Counted from the stretch's first letter, positions 52,657 through 61,223 are shown. The stretch is 64,000 bases of DNA from Paractinoplanes atraurantiacus (GCF_900215205.1 NZ_OBDY01000012.1:1-64000), one strand, 5' to 3'. The notes: a model not told the origin generated them from the sequence alone. Translations and numbers: made by a program.

Positions 52657-54188
52657 CAGCCGTTCTCGATCGCTCGGGGTCCACCAAGGCGGCGGCTCGG
52701 GGTGGGCTGGCCAACATGGTGGGGTCGGCCCTGGCCGGCGGCACCGGGGTGGTCGTCACGTGGGTGGTGGCCCGGTCTCTCGGCGCCGAGCAGGCGGGGG
52801 CGTTCTTCGCCGCGACGGCCGCGTTCGTGCTGGCCGGCGGGCTGGCCAAGCTGGGCACACAGACCGGGCTGGTCTACTGGCCGGCGCGGCTGCGGGCGAC
52901 CGGACGGGCCCACCTGCTCGGCGCCTGCCTGCGGGCCGGGCTGGCGCCGGTCGTGGTGGTCTCGATCCTTCTCGCCGCGGCGATGTGGCTGACCGCGCCG
53001 GCGATCGCGCGGATCACGGCGCACGACGCGGGGCATGTCGTCGACGCGCACACCGCGGGGCTGCGGGTGCTGGCCGTGTTCCTGCCGTTGCAGGCGCTGA
53101 CCGACGCGTTGCTCACCGCGACCCGGGGCTACCGGGCGATGCGGCCGACCGTGGTGCTCGACCGGGTGTTGCGCAACCTTCTGCAGGTCGCCCTGGTCGG
53201 CGTGGCGACATTGTGTACCGCCGGGTCGTTGCCCGGGTTCGCGCTGGCCTGGGCCGCGCCTTACCTGCCGGTCGCGGTGCTGGCCGCGTACGGCCTCAGA
53301 AAGGTCTATCTCGCCGGCAGACCGCCTGGAGTGACCACCCACCGGGCCGAGCGGATCGGCGTGCGCCGGGAGTTCTGGCGCTTCACCGGGCCGCGCGCGC
53401 TGGCCAGCGTGGCCCAGCTGGCCCTGCAACGGGTGGACGTGCTGCTGGTGGCGGCGCTGGCCGGTCTGGCGCCGGCCGCCGTCTACGCCGTAGCGGGGCG
53501 ATTTGTCGTTTTGATTCAGTTCGCCAACCAGGGGATCTCGCAGTCGGTGCAGCCGCGGCTGGCCGAGGCGCTGGCCACCGGCGACCGGCGCGGCGCCAAC
53601 CACCTCTACCAGACCGCGACCGGCTGGCTCGTGCTCGTCACCTGGCCGATCATCCTGCTGGTCATCCTGTTCGCGCCGCTGTGGCTGCGGCTCTTCGGCG
53701 AGCACTACGCGACCGAGGGACGGGTCGTGGTGGTCGTGCTGGCCGGCGCGATGCTGGTCGCCACCGGCTGCGGCATGGTCGACATGGTGCTGGCCATGGC
53801 CGGGCGCACCTCCTGGAACCTGGCCAACGTGCTGATCGCGCTGGTCATCACAGTCGGGCTGGACGTGCTGCTCATCCCGCGGCACGGGGCGCTCGGCGCG
53901 GCGATCGGGCTGGCCTGCGCGATGGTCGCCAACAACCTGCTGCCGCTGATCCAGGTCGGCCGGTCGGCCGGGCTGCACCCGTTCGGCCGCGGGACGCGGG
54001 CGGCGGCACTACTGGCGGTGGTGTGCTTCGGCGTACTGCCATGGGCCGTCACCGCGATCGCCGGAACCGGCGGCACCGGACTGACCCTCGCGGCGCTGGC
54101 CGCCGTTCCCGCCTACGCGGGCGGCGCCTGGCTGCTGCGCGCACACCTTGCTCTGGACGCCTTCAAACCTTCGAGGAGGACGAGTTGA
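52653..54188 (+). CDS. Polysaccharide flippase, Wzx/MOP type
   Basis: The 511-residue protein has about 14 transmembrane helices, consistent with the MOP exporter family. The N-terminal block is TKAAARGGLANMVGSALAGG with VVARSLGAEQAGAFF, the usual Wzx opening. It flips lipid-linked repeat units across the membrane before polymerisation. GTG 52653 overlaps the sulfotransferase stop; the end overlaps the methyltransferase start (TTGA). Confidence 0.88.
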   Translation: MTAVLDRSGSTKAAARGGLANMVGSALAGGTGVVVTWVVARSLGAEQAGAFFAATAAFVLAGGLAKLGTQTGLVYWPARLRATGRAHLLGACLRAGLAPVVVVSILLAAAMWLTAPAIARITAHDAGHVVDAHTAGLRVLAVFLPLQALTDALLTATRGYRAMRPTVVLDRVLRNLLQVALVGVATLCTAGSLPGFALAWAAPYLPVAVLAAYGLRKVYLAGRPPGVTTHRAERIGVRREFWRFTGPRALASVAQLALQRVDVLLVAALAGLAPAAVYAVAGRFVVLIQFANQGISQSVQPRLAEALATGDRRGANHLYQTATGWLVLVTWPIILLVILFAPLWLRLFGEHYATEGRVVVVVLAGAMLVATGCGMVDMVLAMAGRTSWNLANVLIALVITVGLDVLLIPRHGALGAAIGLACAMVANNLLPLIQVGRSAGLHPFGRGTRAAALLAVVCFGVLPWAVTAIAGTGGTGLTLAALAAVPAYAGGAWLLRAHLALDAFKPSRRTS

Positions 54189-54919
54189 CCACCGACTACA
54201 CCAAGGTGTTCCAGGACACCGACGCGGTCGAGAAGTACGAGAACGTCACCTACGCGCCGGACAGCTACGCCTCGCAGATCAACGAGCGGCAGCAGGACTA
54301 CCTGCGCACGCTGGTGCGGCGCGAGTTCGGCCCGCTGGCGCCGGTGCAGCACGACTTCGCCTGCGGCACCGGGCGGGCCATCCGGATCCTGCACGGGCTG
54401 GTTCGCGAGGCGCACGGGTACGACACGTCGGCCGAGATGATGGCGAAGGCGGCCGAGGTCGGGTCGCGGGCCAACTGGCACCAGGTGGCAGCAGACGGGC
54501 CGGTGCCGCATCCCGTGCCGGCCGGTTTCCCGGCGATCGTGACGATGTTCCGGTTGTTGCTCAATGTGGACTCTGAGATCAGGGACCGGGCGCTGGCCTT
54601 CGCGGCCAAGGCGCTGCCGTCGCGCGACTCGGGGGTGCTCGTGGTGGAGAACCACGGGAACGCGGCATCGGTGCGGCATCTGCGGGCCCGCAAGCATCAG
54701 GGGCAGCGGTGGTTCGCGGAGTTGTCGCACGAGGAGGTGTCCTCGTTGTTCGAGCGGCACGGGTTCGAGATCGTCGAGCGGCGGGGCTTCTCGATGATCA
54801 CGCCGTCGTTGCATGGGAATCCGGTGGCTCGTGCCGTGGACGCTGTCGGACGGCGGATGCCTGGTAGTGACTCGTATGCCGTGAACGTTCTCTACACCGC
54901 GCGCCGTGTCCATGCGTAA
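54185..54919 (+). CDS. SAM-dependent class I methyltransferase
   Basis: The 244-residue protein carries the SAM motif I as FACGTGRAIRIL, with YDTSAEMMAKA as the acidic motif II and an IVTMFRLLLNVD strand. It probably methylates a sugar of the polymer or a precursor. The TTG start at 54185 is supported by a full AGGAGGA site 4 nt upstream (54174-54180) and by the 4-nt overlap with the flippase stop. The end overlaps the start of the GH26-like lipoprotein. The substrate is unknown. Confidence 0.85.
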   Translation: MTTDYTKVFQDTDAVEKYENVTYAPDSYASQINERQQDYLRTLVRREFGPLAPVQHDFACGTGRAIRILHGLVREAHGYDTSAEMMAKAAEVGSRANWHQVAADGPVPHPVPAGFPAIVTMFRLLLNVDSEIRDRALAFAAKALPSRDSGVLVVENHGNAASVRHLRARKHQGQRWFAELSHEEVSSLFERHGFEIVERRGFSMITPSLHGNPVARAVDAVGRRMPGSDSYAVNVLYTARRVHA

Positions 54920-55910
54920 GGGTTTTCTGATCATTTTCTGCGTCCTTTTTGTCGCCGCCGGCTGTTCTTTTGGGCGCGACAAACCGGACGAAACGCCGCC
55001 CGCGCCGCCCGATTTGTCGGCGGCGCCGGCCGCGGTCGCCGTACAGCAAGGGCCCTTCGCGGCCGGACCGGTTCAGGCGCCGCGCCGGGGCGCCCTGGTC
55101 GGGGCGTGGATCAAGCCGGATGCGCTGACCCACGTCGGGCGGCTCGCCGCGGTGGACAGCCTGCAGGCCGACCTGGGGCGGCGGCTGAGCATCGTGAACA
55201 CGTACCGCCGCTTCGAGCAGATGGTCGGCACCCCGTCCGACAAAGAGTTCCTGGCCCGCGGTGCGACGCTCATGGTGAGCTGGGCGACGGGCGACAACAG
55301 GTCCATCCTGGACGGTGAGCACGACGAGCTGATCCGCAAGCAGGCCAAGGCCGTACGCAAATTGAAGGTCCCGGTGTTGCTGCGAATGCGCTGGGAGATG
55401 GACCGGCCCAACCTGCGGGCGACGATGTGGTCGGGCGCCGACTACATCGCGGCCTGGAAATACGTTCGGAAGATCTTCGACGAGGAGCGGGCGAAGAACG
55501 TGTCGTGGGTGTGGTGCCCGACGGCCGAAGGCTTCATCCGGGGCGACGCGCCGGACTTCTACCCGGGCGACGATCAGGTCGACTGGACGTGCGTCGACGT
55601 GTACGCCGGCGAGAAGTTCGAGCCGATCGGGCAGCTGATGGGCCCGTTCCTGCAGTGGGCGGCCCAGCGCCCGAAACCCATCGTGATCGGCGAGTTCGGC
55701 GTGGCCAAGGCGTGGGGTTCGGCCGGGCGGGCGGACTGGCTGAAGGACGCCGGCCGCACCTTCAAGGCCAACCCGCAGATCAAGGCGATCGCCTACTTCG
55801 AGTCCGACCCGGAGGGCAACGGCCCGAACAAGCAGTTCCAGCTGACCGGGGACAAGGCAGCGTTCAAGGCCTTCCACAGGCTGGTTCGCGATCCCTATTT
55901 CAACCCGTGA
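54912..55910 (+). CDS. GH26-like glycoside hydrolase, lipoprotein (right flank of the core)
   Basis: The protein has 332 residues from the ATG at 54912 (GTG 54906 also possible). The signal ends in the lipobox VAAGC (C18), followed by a Pro/Ala-rich spacer to about 60. The TIM-barrel-like domain contains LLRMRWEMDRP (E162, acid/base) and IVIGEFGVAK (E261, nucleophile), matching GH26 spacing. It would be anchored outside the membrane and trim or release the polymer. Its start overlaps the methyltransferase gene, so it is in the operon. The 3' end overlaps the convergent VOC gene by 11 nt. Confidence 0.8.
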   Translation: MRKGFLIIFCVLFVAAGCSFGRDKPDETPPAPPDLSAAPAAVAVQQGPFAAGPVQAPRRGALVGAWIKPDALTHVGRLAAVDSLQADLGRRLSIVNTYRRFEQMVGTPSDKEFLARGATLMVSWATGDNRSILDGEHDELIRKQAKAVRKLKVPVLLRMRWEMDRPNLRATMWSGADYIAAWKYVRKIFDEERAKNVSWVWCPTAEGFIRGDAPDFYPGDDQVDWTCVDVYAGEKFEPIGQLMGPFLQWAAQRPKPIVIGEFGVAKAWGSAGRADWLKDAGRTFKANPQIKAIAYFESDPEGNGPNKQFQLTGDKAAFKAFHRLVRDPYFNP

Positions 55911-56274
55911 TCGCCTCGAGAAACTCGAGCCGGTTCCCGTGATCGTCCTGCGAGTAGAACCGCCGGTGCCCCGGAAAGTGGTGATCCCACTCCACCGGGC
56001 GCCCGGCGGTTTCCAGTTTCAGAGCCAAACCTTCAAGCCCATTGACGAGTACGCCCGGGTGAGCCCGCACAGCGGCAGCAAAATCCGCCACGGGACTGAC
56101 GTGAATCTCCCACCCCCCACCCCGAAACCAGCACCCACCGCGGGCCGCGAGCGCGGGCGGTTTGGCGAACTCTTCCAGCCCAAGCACCCCCGCATAGAAA
56201 CCACGGGCGACGTCCTCACCCCCGGGCGGGCAGAGGACCTGGATGTGGTGAAGGCGCTCAAACACAAAAGTCAT
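55900..56274 (-). CDS. VOC (glyoxalase/bleomycin-resistance) family protein
   Basis: The 124-residue protein has one VOC module: FERLHHIQVLCPPGGEDVAR, then GFYAGVLGLEEF, and the closing RRFYSQDDHGNRLEFLE. The metal ligands H10 and the C-terminal glutamate are present. Such proteins are dioxygenases, lyases or antibiotic-binding proteins; the specific role is not clear. It is a single gene on the minus strand between the operon and the repeat region. Confidence 0.85.
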   Translation of the reverse strand: MTFVFERLHHIQVLCPPGGEDVARGFYAGVLGLEEFAKPPALAARGGCWFRGGGWEIHVSPVADFAAAVRAHPGVLVNGLEGLALKLETAGRPVEWDHHFPGHRRFYSQDDHGNRLEFLEAITG

Positions 56275-56352
56275 GCGCGCAGACTACCTTGCAAACCGTA
56301 CGTACGTCTTGCTTTGCTTGTGCCCCTTGAAGGCGATCGCAACCTCGTGCTC

Positions 56353-56585
56353 GCCACCGGGCGGTAACAACTCGCACCTGTCGCCCAGTCAGACTCAGCC
56401 CACCCCCGGGCGGGGGTAAGAACTCGCGTCTTTCGCCCGACCCGCGCCGGGCGGCCGGTCAGACTCAGCGGGCCATGGGGCGGCGGCACGAACTCACGCC
56501 CGTCGCCCGACTTGCGCTGGGCGGCCGGTCAGACTCGGCGCGCCACCGAGGCGGTGCGCGACCTTTCGCCAGTCGGCGGCTAGCG
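56353..56585. repeat. Imperfect 70-nt tandem repeats in a non-coding gap
   Basis: About three and a half units begin near 56353, 56401, 56471 and 56541. Each holds AACTC(G/A)C, GTC(G/T)GCCCGA-like text, GGGCGGCCGGTCAGACTC and a closing GCGxGCCA. The middle two are 70 nt long and best preserved; the first lacks about 20 nt and the last is cut short. A GCCCG...CGGGC stem-loop recurs in each. The rest of the 56275-56693 gap holds no convincing gene. Confidence 0.7.
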
Positions 56586-56693
56586 CTTTGGCGAACCGCC
56601 GGCCGCGCCATTCCTTTTATCGTGGCGCCGAATTTGGCATGATCGTCTTCAATTATCGATGGCTTCGGGGGCGTCATGGCGGGATAATTGGAT

Positions 56694-57603
56694 ATGCGAT
56701 ACCAACAGCTTGGACTCTTCACTCGCAAGCAAATGAACAGCATGCGCGATCGGACCCGGGCCCGCAGTTGGTCGCCCGAGATGGATGCTTTCCGCCGGGA
56801 GCACGAGCGCCACCGCGCATGGGGTCTCGCCCAGCGCCACGGCCTCAAGCTCATGCGGCTACGTTTCGAGCAGAGCACCGCGCCACAGATCGGCGCTCAG
56901 AGGCCCGACACCGCCGCCCGGTCCACATCGGAGCGTCTCCAGAGCCGAGCTCAGTCGCCGGAGCACTCACGGCCCGCCGCAGCAGCTGCCCCGCACCCGC
57001 AGGAAACCCCGAGCATCACCACAGCTCCGCAGCCACACGAGAGCCCAAGCAGCACCGCAGCTCCAAAGGAACAGGTGACGCCGCGCAATGCCGCAGCCCC
57101 GCAGCCCCAAGAGATGCCACGCAACGCCGCAGCCCCGGAGCCGCAGGAGGCGCCGCTCAACGCCGCAGCCCTCGCAACCACAAGAGGCGCCGTGCAATGC
57201 CACAGCTCCGCAACCACAAGAGATTCCGTGCATGGCCGCAACCCTGCAACCACAAGAGACGCCGCGCGATGCCGCAGCTCCGCAGCTGCAAGATAGTTCC
57301 AGCGCTGCCGCCGCTTCACAGTCTCCGGAAAGGCCGAGCGGCCGCGAGAAGCGGGGATCGTTGGCGCGGCTCCGCGGCCGCCGAAGGCGTCGAGCATCGC
57401 GGGCATGCCACAGCGGGTCGTCTCGTCCGGCGGCTCGCCGGCCGGCGGAGGATCCGAGCGTCGTGCGCCGAGACGTCGGTCACCGGTGGACGGCGAAATT
57501 CACGACCAAGCTGCGGCTAATCACACGGACGGCGAAAACGGCCAGGCAAAGGGGGCGGAAAATTAGCTCTGCGATCGAAGTCTGCCAAGAATGCACTTGG
57601 TGA
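56694..57603 (+). pseudogene. Repeat-rich hypothetical gene with a probable frameshift
   Basis: The first ~60 residues from ATG 56694 (MRYQQLGLFTRKQMNSMRDR, then EMDAFRREHERHRAWGLAQR) look like a real helical domain and follow a GATAAT box. A Pro/Gln/Ala repeat tract of 12-residue units follows. Near 57166-57174 one extra base shifts the frame: the repeat continues as QPQEAPCNATAPQPQEI in the next frame and runs on to a stop at 57603. Without the shift the protein would be about 300 residues. The family is not recognised. It could be a sequencing error or slippage. Confidence 0.5.
56990..57295 (+). repeat. 36-nt tandem repeats (12-residue AAPQPQExPxNA units)
   Basis: About eight units of 36 nt encode segments like AAPQPQEMPRNA, AAPEPQEAPLNA and TAPQPQEIPCMA. 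Copies differ at several bases. One unit near 57166-57174 has an added base, which breaks the frame. Confidence 0.7.
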
Positions 57604-57675
57604 AGATGGCCACCGAACCATACGCCTGCGGAATGGGCCACGGCAATTTGTTTGGCGGCGTCGAATGGAGTCACA
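57604..57675. other. Short spacer before the WecG-like gene end
   Basis: The 72 nt between the repeat-rich gene and the 3' end of the WecG-like gene hold no hairpin or convincing coding sequence. A minus-strand frame over 57480-57728 contains protein-like words but has no start signal and overlaps both neighbours. Confidence 0.4.
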
Positions 57676-58470
57676 TCAGCGGGCTCGTGCTCGCTGGCCG
57701 GGGGCCTGGGCCAGCAGGCGCAAGGCATAGGGGGCGTCGTGTCGTAAGTAGCGGCCGGCCAAGCGGCGGGGCTCGGTGCCGAGGCGGTGAGCCCACTCGA
57801 GGCCGGTGCGCTGCATCCAGCGTGGGGCCCGTTCGATGTCGCCGGCTACGAAGTTGACGGCGGCGCCGCAACCGATGAACCAGGCCTGGGGCAGCAGGGC
57901 GCGGAGGCGGGTGATCATGCGTTCTTGTTTGGGGTAGCCGAGGCCCACGAAGACCAGGTCGGGGTCGGCGCCGGCGATTTTGGTGCAGTAGTCCTCGTAC
58001 AGCAACGGGTCCCGGTCGAAGCCGAACGGCGGGCAGAGCGTGCCCGCTACGCGCAAGCCCGGGCATTCGCCGGCCAGCTTGTCGGCGGCCCGGGTGGCTC
58101 CGTCCTTCTCGTTGCCTTCGGCGGGGGCGCCGCCGATCACGTAGATCGAGCGGTGGTCGCGGCCCAAACCCTCCGACAGCGACCAGATCAGGCTGCTGCC
58201 GGCCACCCGCTCGGGGAGCGGCTGCCCTCCGAGGCGGCTGGCCCACACCAGGGGCATGCCGTCGGCGACGATCAGGTCGGCGTCGTTGAGGTGGCGGCGG
58301 CATTCGGGGTCGCCTTGGGCGCGGCGCAGGATGTCGATGTTCGGCGTGATGATCCGGCCGCCTCGGCCCCGGGCCAGGCAGTCGCGTACGACCGCCACGA
58401 CCTCCGCCTCCGTGATCCGGTCGATGCCCGTCCCGTCCAGGTGGACGCGGTCGAATGCCTCGATTGTCAC
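57676..58470 (-). CDS. WecG/TagA/CpsF-family glycosyltransferase
   Basis: This 264-residue enzyme adds a sugar (ManNAcA-, ManNAc- or glucose-type) to a lipid-linked acceptor. Family motifs are TPNIDILRRA (42-51), DADLIVADGMPLVWASRLGG with D65 and D70, YVIGGAPAEGNEKDG and FVGLGYPKQERMI. The C terminus carries FNFVAG-like GCGAAVNFVAGDIERAPRWM. GTG 58470 is set by an AAGGAGG site 6 nt upstream. It is divergent from the second sulfotransferase across a 62-nt gap with a strong dyad. Confidence 0.9.
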   Translation of the reverse strand: MTIEAFDRVHLDGTGIDRITEAEVVAVVRDCLARGRGGRIITPNIDILRRAQGDPECRRHLNDADLIVADGMPLVWASRLGGQPLPERVAGSSLIWSLSEGLGRDHRSIYVIGGAPAEGNEKDGATRAADKLAGECPGLRVAGTLCPPFGFDRDPLLYEDYCTKIAGADPDLVFVGLGYPKQERMITRLRALLPQAWFIGCGAAVNFVAGDIERAPRWMQRTGLEWAHRLGTEPRRLAGRYLRHDAPYALRLLAQAPGQRARAR

Positions 58471-58491
58471 GCAACGCCTCCTTCGCGCTTG

Positions 58492-58521
58492 TTCGCTCGT
58501 TATAGGAGCGAAACGAGCGAA
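58492..58521. promoter_or_regulatory. Perfect 10-bp dyad in the divergent wecG-sulfotransferase promoter
   Basis: TTCGCTCGTT-N10-AACGAGCGAA is a perfect inverted repeat centred in the 62-nt gap between two divergent genes. It ends 11 nt before the sulfotransferase start and 22 nt from the wecG start, so one protein could control both. The regulator is not known. Confidence 0.65.
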
Positions 58522-58532
58522 GGTGGGCAAGA

Positions 58533-59465
58533 GTGGCACGCGTGGTATTTCTGGGTGGATTAGGACGAAGTGGGACAACGCTCGTCGAACGTCTGCTCGG
58601 TCAACTGCCCGGGGTGTGCGCGCTCGGTGAGGTCGTCCACCTCTGGCAGCGCGACATCCGCGACGACGAGCGGTGCGGCTGCGGCGCCCGGTTCTCGGGC
58701 TGCGCGTTCTGGCGCCGGGTCGGCGAGCGGGCCTTCGGCGGGTGGAACCACGTCGACGTCGACCGGGTGCACGCCCTGCGCGACGCCGTCGAGCGCACCC
58801 GGCACATCCCCCGGCTCGCCACCGCCGCCGAGGCACCGCCGGAGGTGCACGAGTACGCGGACTTCTACGCCCGCGTCTATGCCGCCGCGGCCGAGGTGTC
58901 CGGGGCCGAGGTCGTGGTCGACTCCTCCAAGCATTCGGCCCTCGCCCACGTGCTGCGCTGGGCCGGCGACATCGACCTGCGGGTGGTGCACGTCGTTCGC
59001 GATGCGCGCGGGGTGGCGTACTCCTGGACCAAAAGGGTCTCCCGGCCGGAGACCGACGGCGCCGAGGAGATGACCCGCTACTCCCCCGGCCGCTCGGCGA
59101 TGCTCTGGAACGCCCACAACGCCGCGTTCGGGCTGCTCGCCAAGCGTGGCGTGGCCGTGCACCGGCTGCGCTACGAGGAGTTCCTCGCCCACCCGCGCTC
59201 GGAGCTGCTGAAGATCGGCGACTTCGCCGGGCTCCGGCTCCGCCCCGGCGATCTGGCGTTCCTGGGCAACGGCTACGCCGATCTGGGCGTCGGGCACAGC
59301 GCGGCCGGCAACCCGATGCGCTTCACCGTCGGGCGCCTGGAGCTGCGCCGCGACGACGCGTGGGTGAGCTCCCTGCCCGCCAAACAGCGTCGCCTGGTCG
59401 GAGCGGTGTGTGCGCCGATGCTCCGGGCGTACGGATATCCGCTTCTGAAAGAGGAGAGTCGATGA
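58533..59465 (+). CDS. Sulfotransferase (second)
   Basis: This 310-residue protein has the PAPS loop GGLGRSGTTLVERLL (8-22) and the 3'-phosphate motif VVRDARGVAYSW (R156). An FWRRVGERAF insertion and a cysteine-rich CGCGARFSGCAFW stretch follow the first motif, as in bacterial Sulfotransfer_3 proteins. It differs in type from the protein at 51.8 kb, so the two probably sulfate different positions. GTG 58533 follows a weak AAGG site. The stop overlaps the GT2 start (ATGA). Confidence 0.88.
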   Translation: MARVVFLGGLGRSGTTLVERLLGQLPGVCALGEVVHLWQRDIRDDERCGCGARFSGCAFWRRVGERAFGGWNHVDVDRVHALRDAVERTRHIPRLATAAEAPPEVHEYADFYARVYAAAAEVSGAEVVVDSSKHSALAHVLRWAGDIDLRVVHVVRDARGVAYSWTKRVSRPETDGAEEMTRYSPGRSAMLWNAHNAAFGLLAKRGVAVHRLRYEEFLAHPRSELLKIGDFAGLRLRPGDLAFLGNGYADLGVGHSAAGNPMRFTVGRLELRRDDAWVSSLPAKQRRLVGAVCAPMLRAYGYPLLKEESR

Positions 59466-60376
59466 ACTGGCCGTCCGTCGGTGTCGTCATCCCCACCCGG
59501 AACCGGCCCGAGCTGGTCCGCAAGGCCATCGCCTCGGTGCGCGACCAGCGCTATCCGGGCGAAATCAAAGTCTTGGTGGTGTACGACCAGACCGAGCCCG
59601 ACTACCTGCTCGCCGCGACCGAGGGCGTGCAGGTCCTGGTGCTGACCAACTGGCGTACGTCCGGCCTGGCCGGCGCCCGCAACACCGGCATCCTGGCCCT
59701 GGACACCGAGTACGTGGCCTTCTGCGACGACGACGACCAGTGGCGCCCGGACAAGCTGCGCCGTCAGGTGGCCGCGCTGCTGGCCGACCCGGACGCCGAG
59801 TTCGCGACGTGTGCGATCGAGGTCGAGTACGAGGGAAAGACCACCGCCCGGCTGGCCGGGCGCAGCCGGGTCACGGTCGACGAGCTGGCCCGCTCGCGGA
59901 TGGCCATGCTGCACTCGTCGTCGTTCCTGATCCGCCGTACGGCGCTGGCCGAGGACGCGATCGGCCTGGTCGCCGAGGACGCGCCGGGCAGCCAGAACGA
60001 GGACTGGGATCTGCTGCTGCGGGCCGCCCGCCGGGCGCCGATCGTGCATCTGGACGAGCCCCTGGTCCGGGTGTTGTGGGGCCGGACCTCGCATTATGCG
60101 TACGAGTACGCGACGAAGATCAGCTCTCTGCGCTGGATGATGCAGCGGCACCCGGAGATCAGCGGCTGCCGTCCGGGCGCGGCCCGCGTCTACGGCCAGC
60201 TCGCCTGCTGGTCGGCCGCGACCGGCAATCGCAGTCAGGCGTGGCAGTTCAGCAAGGAAGCCGTGCGGGCGAACTGGAAGGAGCCACGCACCGCGATCGC
60301 TCTCGCGGCCATGACCGGTGCGGTCAAGGTCGAGAACGTCCTCTCGGCTCTGCACAAGCGCGGCCGAGGTATCTAG
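59462..60376 (+). CDS. GT2-family glycosyltransferase
   Basis: The 304-residue protein has the GT-A fold of family 2: VVIPTRNRPELVRKAI at the N terminus, the donor-site ARNTGILAL, and the metal-binding CDDDDQWRPDKL (about 88-99). QNEDWDLLLRAARRAP provides the acceptor-side ED motif. It adds a sugar in building the repeat unit. It begins within the stop of the sulfotransferase gene. The acceptor is not known. Confidence 0.9.
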   Translation: MNWPSVGVVIPTRNRPELVRKAIASVRDQRYPGEIKVLVVYDQTEPDYLLAATEGVQVLVLTNWRTSGLAGARNTGILALDTEYVAFCDDDDQWRPDKLRRQVAALLADPDAEFATCAIEVEYEGKTTARLAGRSRVTVDELARSRMAMLHSSSFLIRRTALAEDAIGLVAEDAPGSQNEDWDLLLRAARRAPIVHLDEPLVRVLWGRTSHYAYEYATKISSLRWMMQRHPEISGCRPGAARVYGQLACWSAATGNRSQAWQFSKEAVRANWKEPRTAIALAAMTGAVKVENVLSALHKRGRGI

Positions 60377-60391
60377 CAACACTCTTTCGGT

Positions 60392-60423
60392 CACGCCCGA
60401 TCACAAGGTAGTGTTCGGGCGTG
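60392..60423. promoter_or_regulatory. Dyad upstream of deoR-galT (operator or terminator)
   Basis: CACGCCCGA-N14-TCGGGCGTG is a perfect 9-bp inverted repeat 16 nt after the GT2 stop and 23 nt before the DeoR start. It may terminate the preceding operon or act as the DeoR operator, as it lies in the deoR promoter region. The 14-nt spacer favours a binding site slightly. Confidence 0.45.
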
Positions 60424-60446
60424 TTCGAATTAGTGCGGATCCTCTG

Positions 60447-61223
60447 ATGCTGGCGCAGCAGCGCCAGGCCGCCATCCTCGACCGGGTCCGGGCCGCCGGC
60501 GGCGTGCGGGTCAGCGAGCTGGCCTCCGAGTACGGCGTGTCCGACATGACGATCCGCCGTGACCTGGAGTCGCTGGCCGATCGCGGCCTGCTCGCGAAGG
60601 TACACGGCGGGGCGACCACGGTCAGTCCCGGCTCCGCGCACGAGCCCGGCTTCGCCGCCAAGAGCGTGCGCCAGCGCGCCGAGAAATCCGCCATGGCCAT
60701 GCGCGCCGCCGCCATGGTCTCCCCCGGCGACGCCATCGCGCTGTCCGCCGGCACCACGACGGCCGAGCTGGCGCAGCGCCTCGTCGACGTGCCGGAGCTG
60801 ACCGTGGTCACCAATTCGATCCCGGTCGCCGACGTCTTCTACCGCGCCGGCCGCCCCGACCAGGCGGTGATCCTGACCGGCGGCACCCGCACCCCCTCGG
60901 ATGCCCTCGTCGGCCCGGTCGCGGTGGCCGCGATCGGCGCCCTCCACCTCGACATGCTCTTCCTGGGCGTGCACGGGATGAGCGAGCGCGCCGGATATAC
61001 GACGCCGAACCTCATGGAGGCCGACGTCAACAAGGCCCTCGTCAAGGCGGCCGAGCGTCTCATCGTGCTCGCCGACCACACGAAGTGGGGCACCGTCGGC
61101 ATCAGCTCGATCGTCCCGCTGGAACGGGCCCACGTGCTGATCACCGACGACGGGCTGGACGAGGAGGCCCGTGCATTGCTGAGCGAAACAGTTCCAGAAC
61201 TTGTGATGGTGAGTGGCCAGTGA
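60447..61223 (+). CDS. DeoR/GlpR-family transcriptional repressor
   Basis: This 258-residue protein has an N-terminal DeoR helix-turn-helix (QRQAAILDRVRAAGG, GVSDMTIRRDLESLADRGL, LAKVHGGA) and a C-terminal sugar-phosphate sensor domain (ALSAGTTTAELAQ, FLGVHGMSERAGYTTPNLME, LADHTKWG). Repressors of this class respond to phosphosugars. Its GTGA overlap with galT suggests galactose- or galactose-1-phosphate-responsive control. The ATG at 60447 starts MLAQQRQA; the upstream in-frame extension is not family sequence. Confidence 0.9.
   Translation: MLAQQRQAAILDRVRAAGGVRVSELASEYGVSDMTIRRDLESLADRGLLAKVHGGATTVSPGSAHEPGFAAKSVRQRAEKSAMAMRAAAMVSPGDAIALSAGTTTAELAQRLVDVPELTVVTNSIPVADVFYRAGRPDQAVILTGGTRTPSDALVGPVAVAAIGALHLDMLFLGVHGMSERAGYTTPNLMEADVNKALVKAAERLIVLADHTKWGTVGISSIVPLERAHVLITDDGLDEEARALLSETVPELVMVSGQ

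Noticed and set aside
57480..57728. Minus-strand frame with protein-like words between the repeat gene and the wecG-like gene
   Set aside because: No ribosome site, overlaps the wecG 3' end, and matches no family.
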